64,000 nucleotides of DNA, taken from assembly GCA_948567375.1 (NCBI GenBank), contig OX419757.1, forward strand, positions 22,940,001 to 23,004,000. The letters run 5' to 3'. Numbering within the stretch: position 1 is the first letter of the stretch; each line of letters begins with the position of its first letter. The position numbers and the translations under genes are program-made. The notes below the pieces were generated by a model. It had not been told where the DNA came from. It was given only the letters and a program-made list of their open reading frames with translations, and did no database searches. Positions 12,017 to 22,792 of this stretch are shown one piece after another. Source of the stretch: Lunularia cruciata (lineage: Eukaryota > Streptophyta > Marchantiopsida > Lunulariales > Lunulariaceae).

Positions 12017-13570
12017 GTGAGGGATGGGTATGTCGCCTACCAATACGCTTCAGTAGTGGCAGTCTTGGCTCACTACAGTCCAGCAACATCAGTTTTAGCT
12101 TTCAGTGGTGCAGTTACTTGGCTTGGTGACTTGTTGGAGGGAAACGCCCATGTAGAGGATACTCTAGTACCAAAGGAGATCACTCGGCTTTGGAGTACAA
12201 GTGGGATTGTTCTATCCACCTTGGATGTTCCATTGTGGAGTTCAGAGGAGGCATTGCAGCAACATGCATATCAATTGGTGTTGCAGGCTTGGAGTGGAGC
12301 CTTTGTACCATCAAGAGATGAGTGTGAAGATGAGCCTCCAAAGGCAATTGCTTTGACACCTTTGGATACCACACTCATTGCTTGGCAGTATCTAGTAGAG
12401 GGGATATGCCTATTGGAGTTGTTTGGTGGGATTAGCACCGGACTAGCTACGGTGTTACATGCGGGTATCCGAGTACAGAGATACTCGTATCTAGAGAGAG
12501 ATGAGACTGCTAGGCTAGTCTCTCTACATCATGTGGCACACTTGGTCTATTGGTATCTAGAGTTATTACCGATGTCAACAGTCAGAGGTAACCAGAAGGC
12601 CCTACCAGCAGACATTTCCTGACTGGGGACGCATGACCTAGAGAGACATGGGCCTATTCACTTGGTGATTTTTGGATGGCCATGTTAGGGACATACTCAT
12701 GCGGGCCATGGTTTGGGTATTCATGATCCTCGTTCTGGTGTGTTTTGGGAGATGTAACGGATATAACAACATCTCTAGGTTCATTTGTCCATTTCTCTAA
12801 CTTATGTTTTGGAGAACGTTCCTTTGATGGGTGATCCTCGCACCAGAGTGGTGGTGAGTACACATCAGGTCCATTCTTGGATAGGACTTGCTGTATTGTT
12901 AGATGCAGCCATAGTGGGATCACCGGCTCATCCTCTATGTCTTTGGTGGACAAACCTCTTACCCAAAGAGGTTCTACAGCGCACTTATGATGGGATTCAA
13001 CAACTTGACCACATCCTTGTTGATAACATCTTGGATGTTGGACGTCAGTCTTAGACAATGGTAGTGGCTGATAGGTCACCTATGATAGTGGTGAACCTAG
13101 TTGGATAGCCTAGAGCCGCATTTCCCACACTCATGAGTTTCCCAAGCTCTCATGCTTTTCGAGAAGGAGGACTTGGACTTGTTTGGGACTCACAGTTAAA
13201 CAAATTGGTGGAGCCCAATGCTGATGAGAGAGAGTGGGCAATGGGTTTTTGCACCGGTATTACCGCTGTTCCAGAAGTGTCAGAGGCATCTAGGCGTTAG
13301 GTGTTAGGTCAAGCTATGGACCTAAATTGTTTGACCTGGATTATGAGCCTTGGCTTGGCAGAGCAACGTAGGATGCACTTGATCGGCATCACCACTCTGA
13401 CACTTGTGAGCCATGTGCCTATCAAGACGATTCAAGCACATGTTGGGGGCAATGGACCGAGTGGACATGGTATTCTTGGGACACATCTAGTAGCTACTAG
13501 GGAGAGTGGTCTACTTGGAGTCCATCCAGGTGAGCGTGGGCTACTTGGATTACACCCTTGGTCCACTTAG
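12017..13570 (+). pseudogene. Ma cytosine-5 DNA methyltransferase domain (DNMT3/DRM-like) in pol
   Basis: Motifs occur in C5-methyltransferase order. Motif I LELFGGISTGLA at 12412-12447 (AdoMet binding). The acidic ERDETAR about 25 residues later. Motif IV GWPC at about 12674-12685 with the catalytic Cys codon TGT at 12683-12685. An FWEM run after DPRSG. Motif VI ENV at 12812-12820. An AH..LWWTNL block at about 12925-12960, comparable to the DNMT3/DRM AHRARYFWGNLP block. A late block with RQVLGQAMD-type sequence at about 13300, comparable to the LLG.SWSVPVI region. Codon 12686-12688 is TAG where Mc has CAG, and further stops follow, so it is dead. Known members of this family methylate cytosine in DNA; activity here is inference. 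Confidence 0.85.
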
Positions 13571-13729
13571 GATGCAACTAGAGGATGTGTAGAGCTTGCT
13601 GCCAGAGTGGAGGGAGTTTTTCACACAGAGGTTGGGACCTCTAGTGATCAGGAGCATGATACTATTGCTCCCAAGGGCCTAGTGTAGCAGCCAGTCATTA
13701 CGTCTTCCACTCCTACTATAGTTACAGAG

Positions 13730-14640
13730 GATACTTGGGAGCAAAATCTTGGACCCAAGCTTATTGGAGAGGAAAGACAGAGGGTTTGGAGGTTCTTGAG
13801 GAGCCACACGAGTTGTTTTGCCTTCAATATGAAGGATTTGGGTGCTCTAAACGGACCTGGTATACAAATTGAGCTGATTAGCAATACACTAGTTTTCCGA
13901 CATCCTTATCATTATAGTGACATGGAGAGGACATTGATTTAGAGCCAAAGTAGTGATCTTTTTGAGGTTGGTTTGGTAGAGATTTCACATGGAGAGTATG
14001 TATCAGCGATAGTTATGCCAACCAAGAAGGATATGCATGGCAACTACACAGATAGGTGGATGTGTGGAGATTACCGTCCTATCAACTGATAGACCAAGGC
14101 TGATTGGTATGCCATGCCTACACCGGAGGAGATTTTTGATGTATTTAGGCATGCAAAGGTCTTCAGTACTTTGGATCTTTGAGCAAGATATCATCAGTTG
14201 CCAATCAGGGAGGAGGATAAGTCCAAGACATCATTTTAGGCTATTGATCCTCACGGCAAGGATGTGTATAAGTGGAGGTTCTTACCATTTGGGTTGAAGA
14301 ACGCTCTTGCTGAATTCCAGAGGGTCGTGGATAGGATCCTAGCTGGATTGGATTTTTCTCGATGCTATATTGATGACATTTTGGTTTATAGCACTACTGT
14401 GGAGGAGCATGAGAGATAGTTGTTGGAGATGTTTGAGAGGTTGAGATCTCATGGACTCAAATTACATCTTGGGAAGTGTAGGTTCTTCCAAGAGCAGGCT
14501 GAGTATTTGGGTCACACTATCTATCTCGGAGGACTTGGTGTTCAGCAGACCAAGGTGGAGGCTATTGCATGTATTCCTCGGCCTACGGATGTGAGCAGAG
14601 TGCGAGCATTCCTTGGGTTGGCAAACTTCTATCGCCGCTG
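13730..14640 (+). pseudogene. Ma reverse transcriptase
   Basis: Gypsy-type RT. It shows an LV-EISHGEY-type fingers block, M-C-G-D-Y-R-P-I-N, the F-LPFGLKNA palm block (about 14280-14310) and the catalytic box YIDD (about 14369-14380), then LGHTIYLGGLGV and the AFLGLANFYRR connection. Several in-frame stops (for example at about 14090 and 14180) break it. It continues in frame with RNase H. Confidence 0.85.
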
Positions 14641-15180
14641 TGTTAGAAAATTTACTTCCATTGCCAAGGCCTTGCCAAAGCTGACCAAGCTTACACAGGA
14701 GTGGTGTTGGGAAGATGAGCAAGAGACAACTTTTGTAGAGCTCAAGGAGAGGTTGACATTTGCTCCTATTTTGAGGAGACCGATCGGAGGACGACCATTT
14801 CAGGTTCATACTGATTGGAGTATGTTGGGGCTTAGAGAGGTGCTCACCCAGCATGATGATGAGGGGAAGGAGTTTGTGGTGGCCTATGCTAGTCGCTCCA
14901 AAAATTCAGCGGAGGCAAAGTATAGTTCATATCCGAGTGCTTGGTAGCAGTTTGGGAAGTAGCACATTTCCGATGTTACCTATTTGGTAACCCCTTCACT
15001 CTCATCACTAATCATTAGCCACTGAAGTGGTTGATGGAGTCTGAAAAGCTTTCATGGAAGCTTGCATGATGGGCTCTGATTTTACAAGAGTATGATTTCA
15101 TGGTTGTTCATAGACCTAGAGTGATGAACCGTGATGCAGATGGGTTGAGTAGAAACCCATGTCCCAGCTAGTAGGATCAG
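14640..15180 (+). pseudogene. Ma RNase H
   Basis: Begins after the RT connection. It has the W-E-ELKERLTFAPIL tether, HTDWSMLG (first acidic residue block), VVAYASRS, and after a frame break the NPFTLITNHQPLKWLMES block. A frameshift at about 14940 separates the halves. Would degrade the RNA strand during reverse transcription. Confidence 0.8.
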
Positions 15181-15216
15181 ACTAGAGCATGTTGGCATGG
15201 TAAGACAAATGAGGAG

Positions 15217-15477
15217 ATGCTGCCAGGTTGGCATGCATCAGCCTTCCTATATATATTTTCAAAGGCTTTGGTGGTATCTCTCTCAGCGCATACAGGAAGA
15301 GTTATTGAGGTCACAGATCCAAAGAGTGAAGATATTGGTACAGTTCAGCAAGACTTTCATGATGATGTCATAGTGATGGACTATCTTTGCACTGGTGTTG
15401 TGGGTGGCACAATTGGGGCCAAGGAGAGAGATTGTGTTCTTCAGCAAGCCAGACGGTTTAGATTGGAGGGCAAAAGA
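15217..15477 (+). pseudogene. Ma RNase H-integrase linker, cut off
   Basis: In-frame stretch (MLPGWHASAFLYIF...) matching Mc 41380-41630. It ends at 15477 just before the integrase zinc-binding domain, where minus-strand Mb sequence begins. The 108-codon frame that continues past 15477 therefore runs into antisense sequence. Confidence 0.7.
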
Positions 15478-15552
15478 TCTCTGCCCGCTGAGAACATGCG
15501 CTCATCCATACATTGGGGTCATCCAAGTCCAAAACTACAATAGCATCTTGAC

Positions 15553-16600
15553 AAATGGCTGTAGGTAAATTTGGATCTCATCTATAGAGTAGAAAGTATG
15601 GAGAGAAGGATGCTAAGGAGGCTTGCCGGCTGAAGCGATAGCTCATGGCCAACCAAGGTAGCTGGAGATCCCAATCTCCAAGTGGCCTCTTTGCAAATCA
15701 TACTTTTGCAATCCTCTCTTCACCGTTTGAACCAATCTCTCTACTAAGCCATCTGCCTCAAAGTGATCTCAGGATGTAGTACAATGATCACTCAAAGCCT
15801 TGTCACACAAGACTTGAAACTCTCCCAAGAACTTTGTACCCTGATCAGTCAAAACCTCAACTGGTGCACCAAAATGACTAAGAACTGGATCCAGGAACAA
15901 GTAAGCTGTCCCTTCACTAGACTTGTTAGGAAGTGCCACCAACTAAATCCACTTGGAGAAGTGCTCCACCATCACCAAAACATATCGATGATGTCTCACA
16001 ATCAGGGGTAAAGGTCCAGCCAAGTCCAAACTCCAACGGTAACCCAATCCCATGATAGGTAATGGGTGTAACTATGTTGTAGGAGCATTGAATGATGCTC
16101 TAACTCGGTCACAAACCACACATCTAGCAACAAACTACTACACCTTGGTCTGCATATTGTGCCACCAACAATGACTCTAGAGTAAGCTATATGTATGCTT
16201 TACTCCAAAATGTCCTAGCTCCTCATGAGCATGATGGACCAATTGTGGTCTCTGTGCTAGAAGTGGTACTGCTCGCACTCTACCATCCTCCCATACACAC
16301 AAAAGGTGTATGCCCTCCAATCTAAACAGTCTGGCTTGCTAAAGAACACGGTCTCTCTCCTTGGCCCCAATTGTGCCAACCACAACACTTGTAAGAAGAT
16401 AGTCCATCACTAAGACATCATCATGAATGTCTCACTGAATTGTACCAATATCTTCACTCTCTAGATCAATGACCTCAATAACTCCTCTTGTATGTGCTGA
16501 GAGAGATACCACCAAAGCCACTAAAAATATACATAGAAAGACCAATGCATGCCAACTTGGCACCAACTCCTCATCTGTCTCACCATGCCAACGTGCTCAG
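15553..16600 (-). pseudogene. Mb integrase, broken
   Basis: Minus-strand homology to the Mc integrase: zinc-binding region (about 16120-16250), then the catalytic core (about 16030-15700) with LTDQG-type and HFEADGL-type blocks, then the post-core region. Many stops (TAG in place of CAG) and frame changes. Sequence 15478-15553 continues the C-terminal part until the junction with Ma. Confidence 0.75.
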
Positions 16601-17088
16601 GTCTGATCCTGCTGGCTGGGACATGGGTTTCTACTCAACCCATCTGCATCATGGTTTGCCACTCCAAGTCTATGAACAACCATGAAATCATACTCCTATA
16701 AAATTAGAGCCCATCATGCAAGCTTCCCTGAAAGCTTGTCGGACTCCATCAACCACTTTAGTGGCTGATGATAAGTGATGAGAGTGAAGGGGTTACCAAA
16801 TAGGTAACATCGGAAATATGCTACTACCCAAATTGCTGCCAAACACTCTCCCTCATATGAACTATACTTTGCCTTTGCTGAATTGTTGGAGCAACTAGCA
16901 TAGGCCACCACAAACTCCTTCCCCTCATCATCATGCTAGGTGAGCACTGCTCCAAGCCCCAACATACTCCAATCAGTATGTACATGGAATGGTCGTCCTC
17001 TAATCGGTCTCCTCAAAATAGGAGCAGATGTCAACCTCTTCTTGAGCTCTACAAAAGCTCTCTCTTGCTCATCTCCCCAGCACCACTC
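16600..17088 (-). pseudogene. Mb RNase H
   Basis: On the minus strand the blocks VVAYASCSNNSAEAKYSS-like, YEGECLAA and LITYHQPLKWLMES are readable at 16911-16714, and the HTDWSMLGL block lies just upstream (about 17000-16960). One stop follows the first acidic block. Domain order and spacing are as in Mc. Confidence 0.75.
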
Positions 17089-18071
17089 CTATGTAAGCTT
17101 GGCCAGCTTTGTCAAGGCCTTGGCAATGGCACTAAATCCTCTAACATAGCGGCAATAGAAGTTTGCCAACCCAAGGAATGCTTGCACTTTGCTCACATCC
17201 GTAAGCCAAGGAATATGTGCAATAGCCTCCACCTTCGTCTGTTGAACACCAAGTCCTCCAGGGTAGATAGTGTGACCCAAATACTCAACTTGCTCGTGGA
17301 AGAACCTACACTTCCCAAGATGTAATTTGAGTCCATGAGATCTCAACCTCTCAAACACCTCCAACAATTGTCTCTCATGCTCCTCCAAAGTAGCGCTATA
17401 GACCAAAATGTCATCAATATAACACCTAGCAAAATCCAATCCAGCTAGAATCCTATCCATGACCCTATAGAACTCAATGGGAGCGTTCTTCAACCCAAAT
17501 GGTAAGAACATCCACTTACATAACACATGCTGGCCGTGAGGATCAATAGCCCAGAATGTTATCCTGAACTTATCTTCCTCCCTGATTGGCAACTGATATA
17601 TCCCGCTCAAAGATCCAAAGTACTGAAGACCTTTGCATGCCCAATCACATCAAAAATCTCCTCTAGTGTAGGCATGGCATACCAATCAGCCCTAGTCTAT
17701 CGGTTGATAGGATGGTAATCTCCACACATCCGCCTATCTATGTAGTTGTCATGCATATCCTTCTTGGCTGGCATCACTATCACTAATGCATACTCTCCAT
17801 GTGAAATCTCCACCAAAATAGCCTCAAAAAGGTCACTACTCCGGCTCTGAGTCAATGTCCTCTCCATGTCACTATAGCAATAAGGACATCGGAAAATTGG
17901 TGTACCGCTAGTCAGCTCAATTTGTATACCATGTCCCTTCAGAGCACCCAAATCCTTCATACTAAAGGCAAAACAACTCGTGTGGCTCCTCAAGAACCTC
18001 CAAACCCTCCATCTTTCCTCTTCAATAAGCTTGTGTCCAAGATCTGGCTCCCAAGTATCCTCTATAACCAT
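17089..18071 (-). pseudogene. Mb reverse transcriptase
   Basis: Minus strand. 18071-17697 holds the fingers region with MCGDYHPINR. 17610-17089 holds the F-LPFGLKNAP block, the catalytic YIDD box within CYIDDILVYS, LGHTIYPGGLGV and AFLGLANFYCR. One frame break lies between the halves near 17640. This is among the better preserved RT copies in the window. Confidence 0.85.
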
Positions 18072-18101
18072 AGTAGAAGTGGAAGACGTACTGACTGGCT
18101 G

Positions 18102-19800
18102 CTACACTAGGCCCTTGGGAGCAATAGCATCATGCCCTCGATCACTAGAGGTCCCAACCTCTGTGTGAAAAACTCCCTCCACTCTGGCAGCAAGCTCCAC
18201 ACGTCCTTTAGCTACATCCCAAGTGGACCAAGGGTGTAATCCAAGTAGCCCACGCTCACCTGGATGGACTCCAAGTAGATCACTTGACCTAGGAGCTATT
18301 GGATGTGTCCCAAGAATACCATATCCACTCAGTCCATCACCCCTAGCATGTGCCTCAATCATCTTGATAAGCCTAGGACTCACAAGTGTCCAAGTGGTGA
18401 TGCCTATCAAGCGCATCCTACGCTGCTCTGCCAAGCCAAGGCTCACAATCCAGGTCAAACAATTCATGTCCATAGCCTGACCTAACACCTGACGCTTGGA
18501 TGCCTCTAACACTGCTGGAATAGCGGTAATACTGGTGCAAAAACCCATTGCCCACTCTCTCTCATCAGCGTTGGGCTCCACCAATTGCTGTAATTGTGAG
18601 TCCCAAACAAGTCCAGGTCCTCCTTCTTGAAAAGCATGAGAGCCTAGGAAACTCATGAGTGTGGGAAATGTAGCTCTAGGCTGTCCAACTAGGTTCACCA
18701 CTACCATAGGTGACCTATCAGCCACTACCACTGTCTGAGACTAACGCCGAACATCCAAGATATCATCAACAAGGATGTGGTCAAGTCGCTGAATCCCATC
18801 ATAAGCGTGTTGTAGAACCTCTCTGGTAAGAGATTTGTCCACCAAAGACAAAGACAAATGAGCCCGTGACCCCACTCTGGCTGCATCTAACAATATAGTA
18901 GGTCCCATCCAAGAATGGACTTGATGTGTACTTGCCACCACTCTAGTGCGAGAATCACCCAAAGGAATGTTCTCCAAAAAGTAAGCTGGAGAAACAGATT
19001 GAAACCTGGAGATGTCGTAATATCCATAACATCTCCCAAAACACACCAGAACGAGGATCTTGAAGACCCAAATTGTGGCCCGCACGTGTATGTCCCTAAC
19101 ATGGATATCCAGAAATCACCAAGTGAAAGGCCCATGTCTCTCTAGGTCATGCACCCCAAATAAGGAAATGTCAACTGGTAGGGCCTTTTGGTTACCTCTG
19201 CCTGCTAACATTGGTAATAACTCCGGATACCGATAGGCCAAGTGTGCCACATGATGTAAAGAGACTCACCCAGCAGTCTCATCTCTCTCTACATACAAGT
19301 ACCTTTGTACTCGGATACCCGCTTGTAACACCGTAGCTAGTCCGGTGCTAATCTCACAGAACAACTCCAATAGACATATCCCCTCTACTAGATACTGCCA
19401 AGCAATGAGTGTGGTATCCAGAGGTGTCAAAGCAATTGCCTCTGGAGGCTCATCCTCACACTGATCTCTTGATGGTACAAAGGCTCCACTCCAAGCCTAC
19501 TGCACCAACTAATATGCATGTTGTTGCAATGCCACCTCTAAACTCCACAATGGAACATCCAAGGTGGATGGAACAATCCCACTCGTACTCCAAAGCCGAG
19601 TGATCTCTTCTAGTATGGAAGTATCCTCTACATGGGCGTTCCCTTCCAACAAGTCACCATGCCAAATAACTGCACCATTGAAAGCTAAAATTAATGATGC
19701 TATGGTCCTTGACTATAGTGAGCCAAGATTGCCACTACTGAAGCGTACTGGTAGGCAACATACTCATCCCTCACCAGACTGCCAACCAGGTCTATAAGAG
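18102..19800 (-). pseudogene. Mb cytosine-5 methyltransferase domain (DNMT3/DRM-like), broken
   Basis: Minus strand, same motif order as Ma and Mc. The motif I region at about 19400-19320 is altered (LELF followed by C-E instead of G-G). The catalytic P-C lies at about 19110, followed by TAG as in Ma. The LEN block is near 18980, then AGRVGSRAH/WWTNL-like, HILVDDILDV, RATFPTLMSFLGSHAF (about 18690) and RQVLGQAMDMNCLTWIV (about 18490-18440). The 18731-18102 stretch is open for 209 codons. The altered glycine motif and stops make it inactive, but it confirms the domain independently. Confidence 0.8.
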
Positions 19801-19987
19801 GTTGTCTCCTCCTAATAGTCAACACTGAAACCCATGAGATATAACATTGCTCCCCCAACTAGCACATCATATGACTCAACTATTGTTGCAATAGCCTGAG
19901 CTCTCACCATCGAGCTATCAATCGAATGACCAGGCTGAACCTAGACAACAAGCTCTCCATGTGTGATGTATTGTGTCAAACCACCAC

Positions 19988-20467
19988 CTAGGGATGTCTG
20001 GATCTGAAATGGACACCTCTCCACATCGGTCTTCCGTAACTCCAGACCGACAACTGTAGCCTTCCCCAACATAAGGGATGCGTACCTGAGTCTAACAAGA
20101 CTCTCTGTGGTGTATAGACCTTCCCTGAAGGTCCCACCAAATGGAAAATCCCCCTTTGGTTATCCAATAAGACAATACTAGGTGTAAACCGCACTCTCTC
20201 AAAGGCCGTTCTAGCTGGCAACTCCTCCAATCTAGCCATTGCTACCTGCCACAAACCACTGGTCGTTGAATGGCTCCCATGCTCCTCAACCAAGTCAGCT
20301 CCACTACCAACCACCTCCGCTCTGGTAGTAAGAACCGCATCATCCCTACTCTTGCAGAGCGTGGTAGCCAACCTAAACACTAGGGCTGGGTCAACTCCCA
20401 ATGTAAACATGTCATTGGCCAAAAACAAAGGACACCACATAATCAGCTGAACTGCCTCCAACATCAT
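19988..20467 (-). pseudogene. Mb aspartic protease (active-site DSG retained)
   Basis: 159-codon open stretch on the minus strand. It carries RVLLDSGTHPL, the canonical D-S-G retropepsin triad that the two sister copies have changed to D-F-G. Directly downstream of gag and upstream of the methyltransferase, as in Ma and Mc. A frame change after residue about 130 breaks it from the rest of pol. Confidence 0.75.
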
Positions 20468-20534
20468 GTTAGACTCAACAGTGTAGTAATAGGTGGTTGA
20501 CTAGCAGGTAGTCCATCATGCACTCCATCACCAC

Positions 20535-21910
20535 CTACCACACCTGCACTAGGATATCTAGGAACCATGGATGTTGTCTGCAATGCCTCAGATAGTATGA
20601 AGACTGGGGAACTATGACCTGTCTCCCAACCTCTCCTCTTTGTGGGTCCAACTCCACTGATGCTCCTCTAGGCTCTAGAGCACGTACTGCACTCCTAGTC
20701 ATTGTTGTAGATGCATCTTCTTGTGCTGCTCCGCACATGAAGTCCAAAGCATCTCTATCACCAGCATAGGAGGTGGAAGCCTCAGCACCCAAATCTGATC
20801 TCCTCTAAGCAATAGCCATACTAGCCAATCTCTGCTCCAACTGCTCAATCTGAGTAGCCATAGTTGTGTTAGTAGTAAGGGTAGGTATTGCACCCCTACT
20901 AGGTGTAGATCCTCTACCACCACCTCTACCACCTCGTCCTCCATGAACTGGAGCTCCTCTACTACCTGCCATAGCAGCCCTACCACTCCGTAACTCCGAG
21001 TGTGGGTCAAAACACCGGTCACTAGTGTGACCAAAACTGTGGCAGTGCTCACACTACCTCTATGCTGGTTGTGATGCACCAAAGGTATCAGGTCTGCTGC
21101 CTTGAGTACACTCTCTCCTATGGTGAGGTCCACCACGAGTCCAACAAGCAACACTACCACTCACTGGCTACTGCTGACCTAAAAATGAAGGTAAGGGTCT
21201 AACTACAATAGGCCCTCCACTCGCTCCATAGGATTTGGGCTATCCACCTTGTCCTCAAAAACCAATTGGGCGTGGTGCACTCTAGAAGAAATCACAGCCG
21301 TGGATGAGGTTTCCTTACCAAATCCAGATGTCACCACCCTTTCCTCCACCATGTTGAGCTCAATACGCTCATCCTAACCAAAGACCACTGCCAAATGAGG
21401 CAAAGTAGCCTGCAACAACATGGCATCACAAACTCTATGTCATAACTCCCTGTCCAGTATCCCATACCAAAACTGGACTGCCTCGGCCTCAGTAACTCCT
21501 TGAGTGAAACTGATCAGCCACCTCATGCAAGTGTATGCCTCGCGTAAGCTCTCCCTTGCCTTCCGCTAGAACTCTTGCAAGCTTCTCAACTTGTCAGTCT
21601 GCACTCCCTGGTAGTTCTACCTCAAACATAGGAAGAACGCCACCATGGGGTTAAACCCCGGTACCACACCACCTCCTAATGAGCTCTCTTGAACTCATGG
21701 AAGTCATCCATTGGCTGACCCTCCAGATGCTGAAACAACCCCTTCAATGCTATGAAGGGTGTAAACAAAGTCGGGTTTCGCATTTGTTGTAGATCACACC
21801 AACTATCAAACTCCTGGATGAAGTCATCCAACTCAATGGTACCCACTGTACCAAAGTAACGCCTAGGGCCTTTAGCGGCCCCATAAATCTTGTCCATGTC
21901 CACAACAACA
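20535..21910 (-). pseudogene. Mb gag with CCHC region, broken
   Basis: Minus strand. It starts with MDKIYGAAKGP (21903) as in the sister copies, then the helical gag core (about 21560-21330) and the two CCHC knuckles (about 21160-21020) in a disturbed frame. The tail (20792-20535) is the MGAEASTSYAGDRDALDFMCGAA block. A deletion near 21670 removes the Ser/Gly linker present in Ma and Mc. Confidence 0.75.
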
Positions 21911-22510
21911 ATGCAGACACACCAAGTGCACTCTCAATTGAATCAGCTCATGTGTCAAACTCCAACTCAGAGTCAATCTCCTCCCTCACTAGGACCTGAG
22001 ATACAAGTTTATATCAAGCACCACTCTGAGTAAACCCACTGCGTACAATAGGGCTAACTCCTCTAGAATTCCCAAAGAACTCCATCGTGACCAAGTAATT
22101 GCAATAGCAAACCCGAACCACCAACTGCAACCGCAAGTCGCAACTGCAAGTGGCCCACCAAGTGCCAACACCACCAAGTGCCAATACCAACTAAGCACCA
22201 CCCACTAATGTAACTCTAACCAAGATAACTACACTAGGGGAAAGGGCAACATGTAACCTGCCATCATAACACGCACTCTAACAGTCTGCCGGTCATCACT
22301 TCTTGCCTTATTGGAGAGAAACAAAGGTAGTCCGATTGGTCATCACTCTAGCCTCACTATCAAGAGCACACCAGAGCACCAACACTCAAAAGTCAGGGCA
22401 CCTCACACAAACGTGGTGCACAAACAAAAAGCAGAGAATGGAGGGGGGTCTAATCACAAGAAATCTAAACAAAAACCCTCCATCTCATAACACAACACAG
22501 GACTCACTCT

Positions 22511-22515
22511 GCCAC
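22511..22515 (+). repeat. Target-site duplication GCCAC, left of L3
   Basis: Matches 26006-26010. Both lie in Mb LTR sequence that is contiguous in Mc. Confidence 0.85.
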
Positions 22516-22792
22516 TGTGGTGCCCACATTTTTTGTTTTTTTTTCAAAATAAAGGAGAAGAAGTGTAAAGAGAAGTTGGATTGCGCCTGTATGGCCAAAG
22601 AAGGCGAAGAAAAGAGTCTTTGGGATGAAACCCAAAGTAAAGTGACTTTGGGTCATAAGGTGAAGTATTCATAAATGCTCTGTCAGCATACAACCCAAAG
22701 TAAATTGTCTTTGGATTGGGGGGAGCTCAACCCAAGGCAAAGATAGTCTAACAACCTTTCATCGAGGCAAGAAATTCAAGAAAGTAGAAGAG

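Larger units (their letters stand above)
9567..15477 (+). mobile_element. Ma: family M Ty3/gypsy element, 5' and 3' truncated
   Basis: Collinear with Mc from the first gag codons (Mc about 35720) to the RNase H-integrase linker (Mc about 41630). It has no LTR: it starts in the gag leader at about 9567 and ends at 15477, where homologous sequence switches to the minus strand (Mb). The order gag, protease, methyltransferase, RT, RNase H, integrase start is intact. Gag to protease still share one frame (frame 1 through 12012), and methyltransferase to RNase H share another (frame 2). This supports an ancestral single gag-pol ORF with one later indel near 12080. Confidence 0.9.

Noticed and set aside
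15217-15543. A 108-codon frame at the Ma/Mb junction as a fusion gene
   Set aside because: After 15477 the frame is antisense integrase sequence of Mb; chance open frame.
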